A DNA stretch of 57,004 nucleotides, from positions 1-57,004 of the forward strand of contig CALXCF010000010.1 in assembly GCA_944386755.1 (NCBI GenBank). Direction: 5' to 3'. Below are positions 44,397 through 55,750 of the stretch, piece after piece. The position numbers and the translations under genes were made by a program. The stretch is from an uncultured Clostridia bacterium. Lineage in GTDB: Bacteria > Bacillota > Clostridia > TANB77 > CAG-508. Position 1 is the first letter of the stretch. Each line of letters starts with the position of its first letter. A model generated the notes under the pieces. The model was not told where the DNA came from, made no database searches, and saw only the letters and a list, made by a program, of their open reading frames with translations.

Positions 44397-47300
44397 ATGA
44401 TAGTAAGCCAACAAATATTAGACAGTTTATGTCAAGATGCTGGAGAAAAAAGAACACAAAAAGCAAGAATGTATAAATCATTAGGAAGAGTCGAAATAAT
44501 AGAAGTAGAATATCAAGACAGTAATAATTTTGCTATAAGGGGAATGGTAGTAGGTTCTGAACCATATAAAACATATATATCAGTAAGTAATGGAGAAATA
44601 GATGACATTACTTGTAATTGTCAAGACTATTATAATCACTATGGCGTTTGCAAGCACACATTAGCATCTGTTATGGCATTTGCAGAAGACGAAAACTATA
44701 GAAGAAAATATGAAAAGCCAGAAAATATAATAAATGCAAGAAAAGAAAAACTAAATACAAATAATAATATGCAATACAGAAATTTCAGACAAATGGTAAA
44801 CACATTTTATAACGAAGAAATAGATGGAATTGATAGTGATGACGAAGAATTAAAAAATAAAGGAACAATTCACTTAGAACCTAAAGTAATCTATGACAAA
44901 TTTTTAGGAGACATGAAAGTAGAATTCAAAATTGGAAACAAAAGAATGTATAAAATAAAAAATCTATCAGAATTTTATACAAGAATGATGGAAAAAGAAT
45001 TCTATAAATACGGAGAAAAACTACAATTTGTACATACTAAAGAAATGTTTGATGAAGAAAGTCAAAAACTACTTGATTTTTTATTAAAATATGCAGAAAT
45101 TATAAAATATGCAAATTCAAATTCAAACAGTAATTATCGTTATTATGGAAAAGCACTAAGTGAAACAAGCATTTTGCTAGGAAATAGTGGAATAGATGAT
45201 TTATTTGAGATATTACAAGGAAAACAAGTAGAATTTCAAAGAGATTATTTAAATGAAAAAATTGAATTTGCAAACGAAGATCCAAAAATATCTTTTACAT
45301 TAAAAAAGAAATCAGATAATCAATATGTAATTTTGCCAAATGTAGAAATATTTAATGTTAGTATTTTAAAAGGGAAAGAATACAAATACATTTTAGATAG
45401 TAAAAAAATATATAGATGTAGTAAAGAATTTGAAAATGCTAATTTAAAACTATTAGAATTTTTTAGACAAAATTATATGACAGAAATAGTTTTAGGAAAA
45501 GAAGAATTAACACAGTTATTTTCAATAATAATGCCAAAAGTAAAAGCAGCAATAACAATTGAAAATATATCAGAAGAAGAAATCGAAAAATACAAGCCAA
45601 AAGAATTAGTAGTAAAAGTATATTTGGATTTTGATGAGCAGGATTATCTAGTTGCAGATGTGTTATTTTGTTATGAAAATAACGAATTTAATCCATTAGA
45701 TGAAAAGCAAGAACTAAAATTTCCGAGAAATATGATTCAAGAAACAAAAGCATTAAATATATTTAGAAAAACAGGATTTATGCTAGATACAAAGAATCTA
45801 AGATTTATATTACCAGATAATGATAAAATTTATGAATTTTTGACAGAAGATATAAATGTATATATGAAAAGGTTTGAAGTTTTAGCTACTGAAAAATTTA
45901 AAACAAAGCAAATTAGACAAGCAAAAATTGGCAATATCGGAGTGAAGGTTGAAAATAACTTATTATCAATAGATTTAAATGATTTAGATATAGATATAAA
46001 AGAATTACAAAAGATAATGGAAAAATATCAATTAAAAAAGAAATATCATAGGCTAAAAGATGGTAGTTTTTTAAACTTAGAAGATAATAAAGAAATTGAC
46101 TTTTTAGATAAACTTGTTACCGGAATGGATATTGATTATAAAGAACTAGAAAAAGGAGAAGTGGTTTTACCTGCTTATAGAAGTTTATATTTAAACCAGT
46201 TATTAAAAAGTAAAAAAGGTATACAAGTAACAAAAAATAGTGAATATAGAGAAATAGTAAATAATTTAGATAAAGACCATTTAGAAGATGAAATCCAAAT
46301 ACCAGAAAATTTAAATAATGTTTTAAGATATTATCAAAAAACAGGATTTAAATGGTTAAAGATTTTAGATTCATATAAATTTGGTGGAATACTTGCAGAT
46401 GATATGGGACTTGGAAAAACTATTCAAATGTTATCTGTAATTGTTGATTATGCAGAAAAAGCAAGAAGTAAAAATAGAGTAGACAATTTTGAAGAAAATA
46501 AAAACGAATCAATCGACCAAAAAGAAAATAGCAATTTTCAAAAAGAAACTAAAAGAGCAAGTCTAGTTGTTTCACCAAGTTCACTAACATTAAACTGGCA
46601 AAATGAAGCAAATAAATTTGCAAAAGATTTAAAAATATTAGTAATAAGGGGAACTTTGTCAGAAAGAAAAAGACAAATAAGAGAAATAGAAAACTATGAT
46701 TTAGTCATTACATCATATGACTTATTAAAAAGAGATATAGACTTATATAAAGATAAGAAATATCAATTTAGATATATAATAGCAGATGAAGCACAATATT
46801 TAAAAAATAGTAATACACAAAATGCAAAAGCAATAAAACAAATAAAAGCAGACACAAGATATGCGTTAACAGGAACGCCAATAGAAAACTCATTAGCAGA
46901 ATTGTGGTCAATATTTGACTTCATCATGCCAGGATATTTATTTACATATAAGCAATTCAAAGCAATGTATGAAGTACCAATAGTAAAAGATAATGATGAA
47001 AAAGCAATGGCAAAATTAAAAATGCTAATAGAACCATTTGTACTAAGAAGAAATAAAAAAGAAGTTTTGACAGAATTACCAGATAAAACAATAACAGTAT
47101 TAAATAATGAAATGGAAGAAGAGCAAAGAAATATCTATCTAACGTACTTGGCGCAAGCAAAACAAGACTTATTCCAAGAAATAGAATTAAATGGATATGA
47201 AAAAAGTCATATGCAAATATTAGCAGTACTAACAAGATTAAGACAGATATGTTGCCACCCAAGCCTATTTATCAAAGACTATAAAGCAGGAAGCGGAAAA

Positions 47301-47804
47301 CTAAATCAATGTATGGAAATAGTACAAGATGCAATAGAAGGAGGACACAAAATATTACTATTTTCAGGATATACATCAATGTTCCCAATAATAGAAGAAG
47401 AATTAAAAAGGAAAAACATTCAATATTATAAACTAACAGGAAGCACAAAAGTGGACGAAAGAATAAGAATGGTAGATGAATTTAATAGTAATTCAGACAT
47501 AAAAATATTCTTGATATCATTAAAAGCAGGAGGAACAGGATTAAACCTAACAGGTGCAGATATGGTAATACATTATGACCCATGGTGGAATATATCAACA
47601 GAAAATCAAGCAACAGACAGAGCTTACAGAATTGGACAAAAAAATAATGTACAAGTATATAAACTAATAACAAAAAATTCAATAGAAGAAAAAATATACG
47701 AATTGCAACAAAAAAAATTAGAATTAGTAGACAACATGCTAAGTACAAAAACATCATTTATAAACAAATTATCAAGAGAAGAAATAATGAATTTATTTAA
47801 TTAA
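44397..47804 (+). CDS. SWIM zinc-finger SNF2-family helicase
   Basis: 1135 aa. An N-terminal SWIM zinc finger (TCNCQDYYNHYGVCKHTLA) is followed by a long bacterial SNF2-associated region. The Swi2/Snf2 ATPase comprises GGILADDMGLGKTIQM (Walker A), YIIADEAQYLKN (DEAQ Walker B), YALTGTPIENSLAELWSIFD and, in the second RecA-like lobe, SLKAGGTGLNLTGADMVIHY and QATDRAYRIGQKNNVQVYKL. A low-complexity Asn/Glu/Lys insert sits after motif I. These proteins are DNA-dependent ATPases proposed to remodel protein-DNA or RNA polymerase complexes. It has its own promoter. Confidence 0.93.
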   Translation: MIVSQQILDSLCQDAGEKRTQKARMYKSLGRVEIIEVEYQDSNNFAIRGMVVGSEPYKTYISVSNGEIDDITCNCQDYYNHYGVCKHTLASVMAFAEDENYRRKYEKPENIINARKEKLNTNNNMQYRNFRQMVNTFYNEEIDGIDSDDEELKNKGTIHLEPKVIYDKFLGDMKVEFKIGNKRMYKIKNLSEFYTRMMEKEFYKYGEKLQFVHTKEMFDEESQKLLDFLLKYAEIIKYANSNSNSNYRYYGKALSETSILLGNSGIDDLFEILQGKQVEFQRDYLNEKIEFANEDPKISFTLKKKSDNQYVILPNVEIFNVSILKGKEYKYILDSKKIYRCSKEFENANLKLLEFFRQNYMTEIVLGKEELTQLFSIIMPKVKAAITIENISEEEIEKYKPKELVVKVYLDFDEQDYLVADVLFCYENNEFNPLDEKQELKFPRNMIQETKALNIFRKTGFMLDTKNLRFILPDNDKIYEFLTEDINVYMKRFEVLATEKFKTKQIRQAKIGNIGVKVENNLLSIDLNDLDIDIKELQKIMEKYQLKKKYHRLKDGSFLNLEDNKEIDFLDKLVTGMDIDYKELEKGEVVLPAYRSLYLNQLLKSKKGIQVTKNSEYREIVNNLDKDHLEDEIQIPENLNNVLRYYQKTGFKWLKILDSYKFGGILADDMGLGKTIQMLSVIVDYAEKARSKNRVDNFEENKNESIDQKENSNFQKETKRASLVVSPSSLTLNWQNEANKFAKDLKILVIRGTLSERKRQIREIENYDLVITSYDLLKRDIDLYKDKKYQFRYIIADEAQYLKNSNTQNAKAIKQIKADTRYALTGTPIENSLAELWSIFDFIMPGYLFTYKQFKAMYEVPIVKDNDEKAMAKLKMLIEPFVLRRNKKEVLTELPDKTITVLNNEMEEEQRNIYLTYLAQAKQDLFQEIELNGYEKSHMQILAVLTRLRQICCHPSLFIKDYKAGSGKLNQCMEIVQDAIEGGHKILLFSGYTSMFPIIEEELKRKNIQYYKLTGSTKVDERIRMVDEFNSNSDIKIFLISLKAGGTGLNLTGADMVIHYDPWWNISTENQATDRAYRIGQKNNVQVYKLITKNSIEEKIYELQQKKLELVDNMLSTKTSFINKLSREEIMNLFN

Positions 47805-47817
47805 TTTTGGTCACTGT

Positions 47818-47847
47818 GGTCACTTTGGGGACAGGTTCGAAGTGACC
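47818..47847. repeat. GGGGACAGGT hairpin after the SNF2 gene
   Basis: GGTCACTT (47818-47825) and AAGTGACC (47840-47847) enclose GGGGACAGGTTCG. A second GGGGACGC follows near 47873. The core matches the copy at 32650. Confidence 0.65.
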
Positions 47848-47955
47848 ATTTTTGGTTAGTTTGGGGACGCTACTTTCAAAAGTCGTTTTTATAGAATTGG
47901 GTATTGTAATGAAAGTAAGTTTTTGATATACTTTTTTCAAAGGTGTGTGATAAAG

Positions 47956-48366
47956 TTGAAAAGAAATGGGTATCAGGAATTCGAAGAAAGACAGAACTTA
48001 AAAAGAGCTAAACAATTAAATTTAAATTTGATTGAGAGTATAGATAGTTATAATAAAATGCCAAAAGAGGATTTAGAGAAAAGGATAGAAGCACTAAGGA
48101 AGGTAATTCAATGTTTTGAAGAGTTAATGGAAGAAGCATTTGACGTAGATGAGAATGCGTATGCTAAATTTAGAGATAAACTAAATTATTTAGAATTTAG
48201 AAAGAATTATATTGAGAGATATGGATTAGAAGAATTTGATATTAAGGAAGTTAGAAGAGAAGCGGAAGAGATGAAAAATAAAGAGGAACAGATGATGAAA
48301 CAAAATCATGAAGAAATAGCTAAAGCACAACAAAATAATAGAAAAGAAAATGGAGAAGAAAGATGA
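47956..48366 (+). CDS. Small helical protein of unknown function, overlapping trmFO
   Basis: 136 aa from a TTG at 47956, with AAAGGTG about 10 bases upstream; GTG at 47947 is an alternative start. I do not recognise the family. The sequence is almost wholly charged and helical ([40 protein letters not shown]) with a Glu/Lys/Gln-rich tail and no signal peptide or membrane segment. The last four bases overlap the trmFO start (ATGA), so the two are translationally coupled. Confidence 0.65.
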   Translation: MKRNGYQEFEERQNLKRAKQLNLNLIESIDSYNKMPKEDLEKRIEALRKVIQCFEELMEEAFDVDENAYAKFRDKLNYLEFRKNYIERYGLEEFDIKEVRREAEEMKNKEEQMMKQNHEEIAKAQQNNRKENGEER

Positions 48367-49760
48367 ATGAATATATTACAGTAATAGGTGGAGGATTAGC
48401 TGGATGTGAAGCGGCATATCAAATTGCAAAAAGAGGAATAAAAGTAAAACTATATGAAATGAAGCCTAAAAAATTTTCACCCGCACATAACAATAAGGAT
48501 TTAGCTGAAATAGTTTGTAGTAACTCTTTTAAGTCCAATTTATTAACAAATGCTTGTGGATTATTGAAAGAAGAATTAAGAAGATTAGATTCCCTATTGA
48601 TAAAAATAGCAGATGAAACAAGCGTGCCAGCTGGACAAGCCTTAGCAGTAGATAGAGAAGAATTTTCTCATAAAGTTACAGAGATGATAAAAAATAATGA
48701 ATTAATCGAAATTATAAATGAAGAAGTAACAGACATCGAAGGTATAGCTAAAGACGGAATTGTTATAGTTGCAACAGGTCCATTAACATCTGATGGGCTA
48801 GCAAAGCAAATACAAGAAATAACTGGACAAGACAAGCTGTATTTTTATGATGCTGCAGCTCCAATAGTTTCAAAAGATAGTATCAATTTTGATATAGCAT
48901 TTTATGGTGATAGATATAACCAAGAGAAACAGAAAGAAGAAACGATAGAACAATGGAATGAAAGACTAGAAAAGCAAGAAAGTGAAGAACAAAGTTATAT
49001 AAATTTGCCAATGTCAAAAGAAGAATATGAAAGTTTTTGGGAAGAACTTGTGAATGCAGAAGTTGTAACATTACATGAATTTGAGAAAAGAGAAATATTT
49101 GAGGGATGTATGCCTATAGAAATAATGGCAAAAAGAGGAATAGATACTTTGAGATTCGGACCATTAAAACCAGTAGGATTTGATGATCCAAGAACTGCAA
49201 AAAGACCATATGCTTTAGTGCAACTAAGACAAGATGATAAACAAGCAAGTATATATAATTTGGTGGGATTTCAAACAAACTTAAAATATGGAGAGCAAAA
49301 AAGAGTATTTAGCATGATACCAGGACTAGAAAATGCAGAATTTGTTAAATATGGTGTAATGCATAGAAATACATATATAAATTCTAGTAAATTATTAGAT
49401 GAAACATATAATTTAAAGACAAATAAAAATATATATTTCGCAGGACAAATAACAGGAGTAGAGGGATATGTTGAATCAATTTCATCTGGATTAGTTGCAG
49501 GAATAAATGCAGTTAGTAGATGGCAAGGTTTTCGAAAACGAGGATTTGGGTATGGAGGAAAAAATCATGACATAATTTTTTCAGAATTTACGGTAATAGG
49601 AGCATTAGCTAAATATATTTCTACACCTAATGAGAAGTTCCAACCAATGAATGCAAATTTTGGTATATTACCAGAATTAGAAGGCAAAAAGATAAGAGAT
49701 AAAAAAGAAAGATATATGAGGCTGGCAGAAAGAAGTATTACAAATATTACTAAAATATGA
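48363..49760 (+). CDS. trmFO: Methylenetetrahydrofolate-tRNA-(uracil-5-)-methyltransferase TrmFO
   Basis: 465 aa. It uses folate and FAD to make m5U54 in the T-loop of tRNA. The FAD-binding motif [20 protein letters not shown] is at the N-terminus, followed by [19 protein letters not shown] (containing the catalytic Cys region), [32 protein letters not shown] and [19 protein letters not shown]. The length is normal for the family. It overlaps the upstream unknown gene by four bases. Confidence 0.95.
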   Translation: MNEYITVIGGGLAGCEAAYQIAKRGIKVKLYEMKPKKFSPAHNNKDLAEIVCSNSFKSNLLTNACGLLKEELRRLDSLLIKIADETSVPAGQALAVDREEFSHKVTEMIKNNELIEIINEEVTDIEGIAKDGIVIVATGPLTSDGLAKQIQEITGQDKLYFYDAAAPIVSKDSINFDIAFYGDRYNQEKQKEETIEQWNERLEKQESEEQSYINLPMSKEEYESFWEELVNAEVVTLHEFEKREIFEGCMPIEIMAKRGIDTLRFGPLKPVGFDDPRTAKRPYALVQLRQDDKQASIYNLVGFQTNLKYGEQKRVFSMIPGLENAEFVKYGVMHRNTYINSSKLLDETYNLKTNKNIYFAGQITGVEGYVESISSGLVAGINAVSRWQGFRKRGFGYGGKNHDIIFSEFTVIGALAKYISTPNEKFQPMNANFGILPELEGKKIRDKKERYMRLAERSITNITKI

Positions 49761-49787
49761 CATTTTGATTAAAAAAGACAAAAATTT

Positions 49788-49819
49788 ACATAATTCTATT
49801 GCAAGAATTATGTTTTTTT
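49788..49819 (+). terminator. Intrinsic terminator of trmFO
   Basis: ACATAATTCT (49788-49797) and AGAATTATGT (49804-49813) form a perfect 10-bp stem, followed by seven T. Confidence 0.85.
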
Positions 49820-49883
49820 GTTATAATTATTTATAAGTGATATTTTAATAAGAATATTTGTATATTCTGAAAGGGGTAAAAAA

Positions 49884-51569
49884 ATGGAGAAAAATAGAAC
49901 AGAAGATATAATTAAAAATTATGAAAAAACTGAAAAAAACTTTACTAGAACAGGTAAAAATACTAAGTATTTAGAAAAGTTAGCTGAAATTAAAGACATT
50001 CAAGTAGAACAAAATAGAGTGAAAATACATATCGAAAATCTAGAGAAAGAAGAAAAAGGTATATCTGATAAAGCCTTAAAAGAAGAATATCAAAGACAGA
50101 TAGCAGAAAGCAAAAAAGAATTAGAAGATAGAAATGCTGAAATTGAAAAATTAGAAAATGAAAAACAAGAAATGTTAGTTCAGAAAAAAAGAGATGAAAG
50201 AGTATTAAGAGAAAATATTAGAAGGCAAGTTAATGAACTACAAGATAAAACTAGAAAAGAATTAATGGGAGAAAAACAAAGCCTAGATGCTCAAATTTCA
50301 TCTAAGAAACTTGAATTAGAAGAAAAAAAGAATGAGCTAGATAAGAAAAAAATGGAAGAATCTCAATTTGTATATAGTTATTCAGAAAATAATGGTCAAG
50401 ATCTTAGAAAATTAAGAGAAGAAACACAGAGAGTTGAGAAAGAAACAAAAAAATTAAGTGAAGAATTAAATTCATTAGAAAGCTTATCAAATAGATGTGA
50501 AGATTATAGACAAAAATTAGTTACACCTTTCAAAATGCCACCTGAGTTACCAGATGATAAGATTTATCTAGGATATGAAAAAGAAAAAGAGCAAAATACT
50601 GATAAAAAAACAAGTGATAAGCAAAAAGATGAAAAAACAAATAATGAAGTTGAAGATAAAAATGTTTTCGAAACAAATGAGATAATAAATAATGTTAAAA
50701 GTGACATGGAAAAAGAAAACAAAAATTATTCAAACATCCATTTGGATTCAAATGAAAAGATACAAGAAAATCCAATTAATGGAGCTATGAGAAAAAATGA
50801 TAAAAACGTTTTTGAAACAAATGGAATTATAAATGATGTAAGAAGAGAAATGGGATTAAAACCGGAAATAGTTACACCAATCGGTAAAAAAGGCGAAGGA
50901 AAAGAAAAAAGTAATAAAATAACTTATATTGAAATTCAAGAAGCAGATGGAAATATTTTTTATAAAGATGAAAATGGAAAAGAAGATAAAATTTCTATTG
51001 CAGAAGTTTTAGAAAGTAAGAAATCTCAATTTAGAAGATTAGATATAAAGAATATATGCAAAGAAATTGCAGGGGGAAGATTTGGAGCATTCCTATTAGG
51101 AAGAAAAGTAAATCCAGAGATTGTAAGTGTATTACAACATGATACAGAACAATTAAAAGATTATATAACTAGTATTTATCAGAAAAAAGAATTACCATTT
51201 GAATTAACACATAATTTAGATGGAATAGGAATATTAGACAAAATAAAAATGAATAAATTTGCTAGAAATGAAGAAAAATTAGGAGCAAGAGTTATTGGGA
51301 AGTTGTTTGATAGAAATAAAGCAATAGACAATGTTAAAAATAGTAAGATGCTTAATGCTGCAAAAGAAGGACTTGACAAAGGTGTTACTGTAGCAAAAGA
51401 AAAATCTGTTAAATTAAAAGATAAAGCGAAAGATTTTGTACCAAAGATTTCAAATAAGGATAATCATATTGAAGAAAAAGCAAATGAGGCTGTAAAACAA
51501 TCACAAGAGCAAACTGCAAAAGATGTACAAGAAATAATGAACCAAAATGATAAAGAAGAAGTTAAATAA
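49884..51569 (+). CDS. Coiled-coil protein of unknown function
   Basis: 561 aa. There is no signal peptide or membrane segment. Residues about 35-210 form a long coiled coil (KEEYQRQIAESKKELEDRNA, EELNSLESLSNRCEDYR). A Lys/Asp/Asn-rich middle contains a duplicated motif (KNVFETNEIINNVKSDM and KNVFETNGIINDVRREMG). The C-terminal region (about 350-480) looks folded (ITYIEIQEADGNIFYKDENG, IAGGRFGAFLLGRKVNPEI). The extreme C-terminus is again charged and helical. No family was recognised. It precedes the str operon but is separated from it by a new promoter. Confidence 0.75.
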   Translation: MEKNRTEDIIKNYEKTEKNFTRTGKNTKYLEKLAEIKDIQVEQNRVKIHIENLEKEEKGISDKALKEEYQRQIAESKKELEDRNAEIEKLENEKQEMLVQKKRDERVLRENIRRQVNELQDKTRKELMGEKQSLDAQISSKKLELEEKKNELDKKKMEESQFVYSYSENNGQDLRKLREETQRVEKETKKLSEELNSLESLSNRCEDYRQKLVTPFKMPPELPDDKIYLGYEKEKEQNTDKKTSDKQKDEKTNNEVEDKNVFETNEIINNVKSDMEKENKNYSNIHLDSNEKIQENPINGAMRKNDKNVFETNGIINDVRREMGLKPEIVTPIGKKGEGKEKSNKITYIEIQEADGNIFYKDENGKEDKISIAEVLESKKSQFRRLDIKNICKEIAGGRFGAFLLGRKVNPEIVSVLQHDTEQLKDYITSIYQKKELPFELTHNLDGIGILDKIKMNKFARNEEKLGARVIGKLFDRNKAIDNVKNSKMLNAAKEGLDKGVTVAKEKSVKLKDKAKDFVPKISNKDNHIEEKANEAVKQSQEQTAKDVQEIMNQNDKEEVK

Positions 51570-51596
51570 GAATAAGAAAAAAATTCCAAGTTTTTG

Positions 51597-51625
51597 TTGA
51601 CTTCTTGAGCAAAAAATGATAAAAT
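51597..51625 (+). promoter_or_regulatory. Promoter of the str operon
   Basis: TTGACT (51597-51602) and TAAAAT (51620-51625) with a 17-base spacer lie 138 bases before rpsL. This implies a long untranslated leader containing the hairpin at 51630. Confidence 0.65.
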
Positions 51626-51629
51626 AATA

Positions 51630-51683
51630 ACCGTTACGATAAAGTGCATGAATTATGCAATTCCGTAACGGTCTTTTGATTTT
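51630..51683 (+). terminator. Hairpin with T-rich tail in the rpsL leader (possible attenuator)
   Basis: ACCGTTACG (51630-51638) and CGTAACGGT (51664-51672) are perfect complements with an inner TGCAT/ATGCA pair. CTTTTGATTTTT follows. Being only a few bases downstream of the promoter, it could attenuate transcription of the ribosomal operon. Confidence 0.6.
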
Positions 51684-51762
51684 TATGAACATGAATATTT
51701 CAGAAATATTACATGGAAAAATCATAAAAAATAATTAAAATAAAATAGGAGGTGAAATTTAA

Positions 51763-52176
51763 GTGCCAACAATTAATCAATTAGTAAGAAAAGGTAGAAA
51801 AACAGGAGTAACAAAATCAACTGCACCAGCTTTACAACATGGATATAACATGAAAAACAAAAAGCAAACTAATAGCAGATCTCCACAAAAAAGAGGAGTA
51901 TGTACAGTTGTTAAAACAGTTACACCTAAAAAGCCAAACTCAGCTTTAAGAAAAGTTGCCAGAGTTAGACTTTCTAATGGTTATGAAGTTACATCTTATA
52001 TCCCAGGTATAGGACATAACTTACAAGAACACAGTGTTGTATTAATTAGAGGTGGTAGGGTAAAAGACCTTCCAGGTGTTAGATACCACATCATCAGAGG
52101 AACATTAGATACAGCAGGTGTTAAAGATAGAATGCAAGCGCGTTCTAAGTATGGGGCTAAGAAACCTAAAAAATAG
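51763..52176 (+). CDS. rpsL: 30S ribosomal protein S12
   Basis: 137 aa from a GTG start with AGGAGGTGA upstream. The diagnostic sequences [33 protein letters not shown] and [19 protein letters not shown] are present. Both Lys residues at the classic streptomycin-resistance sites (in TPKKPNS and GRVKDLPG) are wild type. S12 is part of the decoding centre. It is the first gene of the str operon. Confidence 0.97.
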   Translation: MPTINQLVRKGRKTGVTKSTAPALQHGYNMKNKKQTNSRSPQKRGVCTVVKTVTPKKPNSALRKVARVRLSNGYEVTSYIPGIGHNLQEHSVVLIRGGRVKDLPGVRYHIIRGTLDTAGVKDRMQARSKYGAKKPKK

Positions 52177-52177
52177 T

Positions 52178-52307
52178 CTAAAACAAATGAAATCAGGCAT
52201 CTTGCACATTTTCGCTAAGATAAGTCAAACTTCGACGTACCAACGTACGCCTTCAGCTTGCCTTACTTATCAAAAATGCACAATATACCTAATTTGCTTT
52301 GTTTTAG
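52178..52307. repeat. Str-operon palindrome 1 (rpsL-rpsG)
   Basis: It starts two bases after the rpsL stop. The outer arms CTAAAACAAATGAAATCAGG and CCTAATTTGCTTTGTTTTAG, then TTGCACATTTT with AAAATGCACAA, pair imperfectly. The central stem is GACGTAC (52234-52240) with GTACGCC (52245-52251). It has the same architecture as three further elements at 53073, 53214 and 55629. Confidence 0.85.
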
Positions 52308-52453
52308 TAGAAATCAATCAAAAAACTCAATTGATAATTAGCTCAAATTAAATCAAATGTGGTGCTTGTAATTCTACTAAACTTAAGGTACTTAAATTTA
52401 GAATAGATTATATAGCACTATACGGAAAAGAGGAAAACTTTTCAGAGTACCGA

Positions 52454-53072
<619 letters not shown>

Positions 53073-53197
53073 AAAACGAATGAAAAGCAGCATCTTGCAC
53101 ATTTTCGTTTCTTATACAGCCTTCGATGTACAAAGAGTACACCTTCAGTCTATATAATTCAACGAAAATGTACAATATACTACTTTTGCTTCGTTTT
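53073..53197. repeat. Str-operon palindrome 2 (after rpsG)
   Basis: It begins at the first base after the rpsG stop. The outer arms AAAACGAATGAAAAGCAG and CTTTTGCTTCGTTTT, then TTGCACATTTTCGTT with AACGAAAATGTACAA, pair imperfectly. The central stem is GATGTAC (53125-53131) with GTACACC (53137-53143): a T-A pair replaces the C-G pair of copies 1 and 3. Confidence 0.85.
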
Positions 53198-53213
53198 AAA
53201 AATAGTAGAATTT

Positions 53214-53332
53214 TTATTAAAATCATCAATCTGCACATTTTGGTTATCCAGTCCAGATTTCGACGTACCATCGTACGCCTTCAACCTGTCCTAGCTAATC
53301 CAAAATGCACATCTTAACGATTTTAATGATAA
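53214..53332. repeat. Str-operon palindrome 3 (before fusA)
   Basis: The outer arms TTATTAAAATCATCA and GATTTTAATGATAA, then CTGCACATTTTGG with CCAAAATGCACAT, pair. The central stem is GACGTAC (53262-53268) with GTACGCC (53273-53279). The remaining bases from 53333 to 53545 before fusA are AT-rich; I see nothing there that I can name apart from the fusA ribosome binding site. Confidence 0.82.
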
Positions 53333-53545
53333 TTTAAGAAATATAGTTAAAAACAATTCTATGTAAATAAAAATATTTGAAATTTATTAGAAACTATAAA
53401 ATTTAATAAATTCGATTTTTAGCTAGGAAAACGAGCAAAAATATTTGAAATAATACTTGTGTATATTGAAAATATTTTTGAGAAGTTTGACAACGCTAAA
53501 AACGAATTTAGTGAATTTTAACTTAGGAAGGGGGAAAATAAAATA

Positions 53546-55627
53546 ATGGCAGGAAGAGCATACCCACTAGAAAGAACTAGAAATATAGGAATAATGGCAC
53601 ATATAGATGCCGGAAAAACAACAACAACAGAAAGAATATTATTTTATACAGGAAAAACACATAAAATAGGGGAAGTTCACGAAGGTGCTGCTACAATGGA
53701 CTGGATGGAACAAGAGCAAGAAAGAGGTATAACAATTACATCTGCTGCTACAACCTGTTTCTGGAACAATAATAGAATTAATATTATTGACACACCAGGA
53801 CACGTTGACTTTACAGTAGAAGTTCAAAGATCTCTAAGAGTTCTTGACGGTGCAGTTACAGTTTTAGCTGCAAAAGGTGGAGTTCAACCACAAACAGAAA
53901 CAGTTTGGAGACAAGCAGACAAATATCAAGTTCCAAGAATGGTATATGTAAATAAAATGGATATAACAGGAGCTAACTTTATGCTTTGTGTTGATCAATT
54001 GAAAAATAGATTAAAAGCAAACGCAGTTCCAGTTCAATTACCAATTGGAGCAGAAGACAATTTCCAAGGAATTGTTGACTTAATTAAAATGAGAGCTTTC
54101 ATTCATAAAGATGATTTAGGAAAAGAAATTGAAGAAACAGATATTCCTGATGATATGAAAGATTTAGCTCAAGAATATCATGACAAAATGATAGAAGCAG
54201 TTGCAGAACAAGACGAAGAATTAATGATGAAATATTTAGAAGGTGAAGAATTAACAGTAGAAGAAATCAAAAAAGGTTTACGTGCTGGAACAATTGCGAA
54301 CACAATAGTACCAGTTACATGTGGTTCTTCATACAAAAACAAAGGTGTTCAAGAATTATTAAATGCAATAGTTGATTATATGCCATCACCATTAGATATA
54401 CCACATATCAAAGGTGTTGACTTAGATGGTAATGAAGTTGAAAGAAAAACTGATGACAATGAACCATTTGCAGCTTTAGCATTTAAAATTGCAACAGACC
54501 CATTTGTTGGAAAATTATGTTTCTTTAGAGTATATTCAGGAACATTAGAATCAGGTTCAACTGTATTAAACTCTAATAAAGATAAAAAAGAAAGAATAGG
54601 AAGAATTCTTCAAATGCATTCTAATCACAGAGAAGATATTGACAAAGTATATGCTGGAGATATTGCAGCAGCTGTTGGTATTAAAGAAGTAACAACAGGA
54701 GATACTTTATGTGATATAGATCATCCTGTAATATTAGAATCAATGGAATTCCCAGAACCAGTTATAGACGTTGCTATTGAGCCAAAAGATAAAGTAGCTC
54801 AAGAAAAAATGGGAATTGCTTTAGCAAAACTTGCTGAAGAAGATCCAACATTTAAAGCATATACAAATCAAGAAACTGGTCAAACTATTATCGCTGGTAT
54901 GGGTGAATTACACCTAGATATCATCGTTGATAGATTAAAAAGAGAATTCAAAGTTGAATGTAATGTAGGTAAACCACAAGTTGCTTACAAAGAAACAATT
55001 AGAAATAAAGTAAAAGTTCAAGGTAAATTTATTCGTCAATCTGGTGGTAAAGGACAATATGGTGACGTTTGGTTTGAAATGGAACCATTAGAGCCAGGTA
55101 AAGGAATTGAATTCGAAAGCAAAATCGTTGGAGGAGCAGTTCCAAAAGAATACATTAAACCAATTGAACAAGGTATGAGAGAAGCTGCTGAAAGCGGTAT
55201 CTTAGCTGGATATCCAGTTATAGATTTCAAATGTACATTAGTTGATGGTTCATACCACGAGGTTGACTCATCAGAAATGGCATTTAAAATTGCTGCTTCA
55301 ATGGCATTCAAAGAAGGATGTAAACAAGCTAAATCAGTTATCCTAGAACCTATCATGAAGGTTGAAATAACAGTTCCAGAAGAATACATGGGAGATGTTA
55401 TAGGAGATGTTAATGCTAGACGTGGAAGAATGGAAGGTATGGAAGGAAATGATGGAATGCAAGATATTCACGCATTTGTACCACTTTCAGAAATGTTTGG
55501 TTATGCAACTGATTTACGTTCTAAGACTCAAGGTAGAGGTACTTATACTATGGAACCTTCTCATTATGAAGAAGTACCTAAATCAGTTCTTGATAATATA
55601 GTGGCATCTCGTGCTAAAAACGCCTAA
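53546..55627 (+). CDS. fusA: Elongation factor G
   Basis: 693 aa, full length. The GTPase motifs are [18 protein letters not shown] (G1), [10 protein letters not shown] (G2), [13 protein letters not shown] (G3) and [10 protein letters not shown] (G4). Domains II-V follow, with [23 protein letters not shown] sequence and the C-terminal [19 protein letters not shown]. It drives ribosomal translocation. AGGAAGGGGG lies about 13 bases before the ATG. Confidence 0.97.
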   Translation: MAGRAYPLERTRNIGIMAHIDAGKTTTTERILFYTGKTHKIGEVHEGAATMDWMEQEQERGITITSAATTCFWNNNRINIIDTPGHVDFTVEVQRSLRVLDGAVTVLAAKGGVQPQTETVWRQADKYQVPRMVYVNKMDITGANFMLCVDQLKNRLKANAVPVQLPIGAEDNFQGIVDLIKMRAFIHKDDLGKEIEETDIPDDMKDLAQEYHDKMIEAVAEQDEELMMKYLEGEELTVEEIKKGLRAGTIANTIVPVTCGSSYKNKGVQELLNAIVDYMPSPLDIPHIKGVDLDGNEVERKTDDNEPFAALAFKIATDPFVGKLCFFRVYSGTLESGSTVLNSNKDKKERIGRILQMHSNHREDIDKVYAGDIAAAVGIKEVTTGDTLCDIDHPVILESMEFPEPVIDVAIEPKDKVAQEKMGIALAKLAEEDPTFKAYTNQETGQTIIAGMGELHLDIIVDRLKREFKVECNVGKPQVAYKETIRNKVKVQGKFIRQSGGKGQYGDVWFEMEPLEPGKGIEFESKIVGGAVPKEYIKPIEQGMREAAESGILAGYPVIDFKCTLVDGSYHEVDSSEMAFKIAASMAFKEGCKQAKSVILEPIMKVEITVPEEYMGDVIGDVNARRGRMEGMEGNDGMQDIHAFVPLSEMFGYATDLRSKTQGRGTYTMEPSHYEEVPKSVLDNIVASRAKNA

Positions 55628-55628
55628 A

Positions 55629-55750
55629 TTTAACCTAAAATCATTGTCCTGCACATTTTTTCAAGATTAATTCAAACCTCGATGTACAAAAAGTACACCA
55701 TCGGCTTGAATTAACTTTCAAAAACGCACATTACAACGATTTTATGCTAA
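55629..55750. repeat. Str-operon palindrome 4 (fusA-tuf)
   Basis: It starts two bases after the fusA stop. The outer arms CTAAAATCATTG and CAACGATTTTATGC, then CTGCACATTTTT with AAAAACGCACA, pair. AATTCAAACC pairs with GGCTTGAATT. The central stem is GATGTAC (55681-55687) with GTACACC (55693-55699). Confidence 0.85.

Noticed and set aside
52118..52351. 77-codon frame over the end of rpsL and the following palindrome
   Set aside because: It reads rpsL in the wrong frame and then a palindromic element; there is no start signal.
53333..53545. Separate promoter for fusA
   Set aside because: TTGACA occurs near 53488 but no acceptable -10 lies at a proper distance; other combinations had spacers of 11-12 bases.
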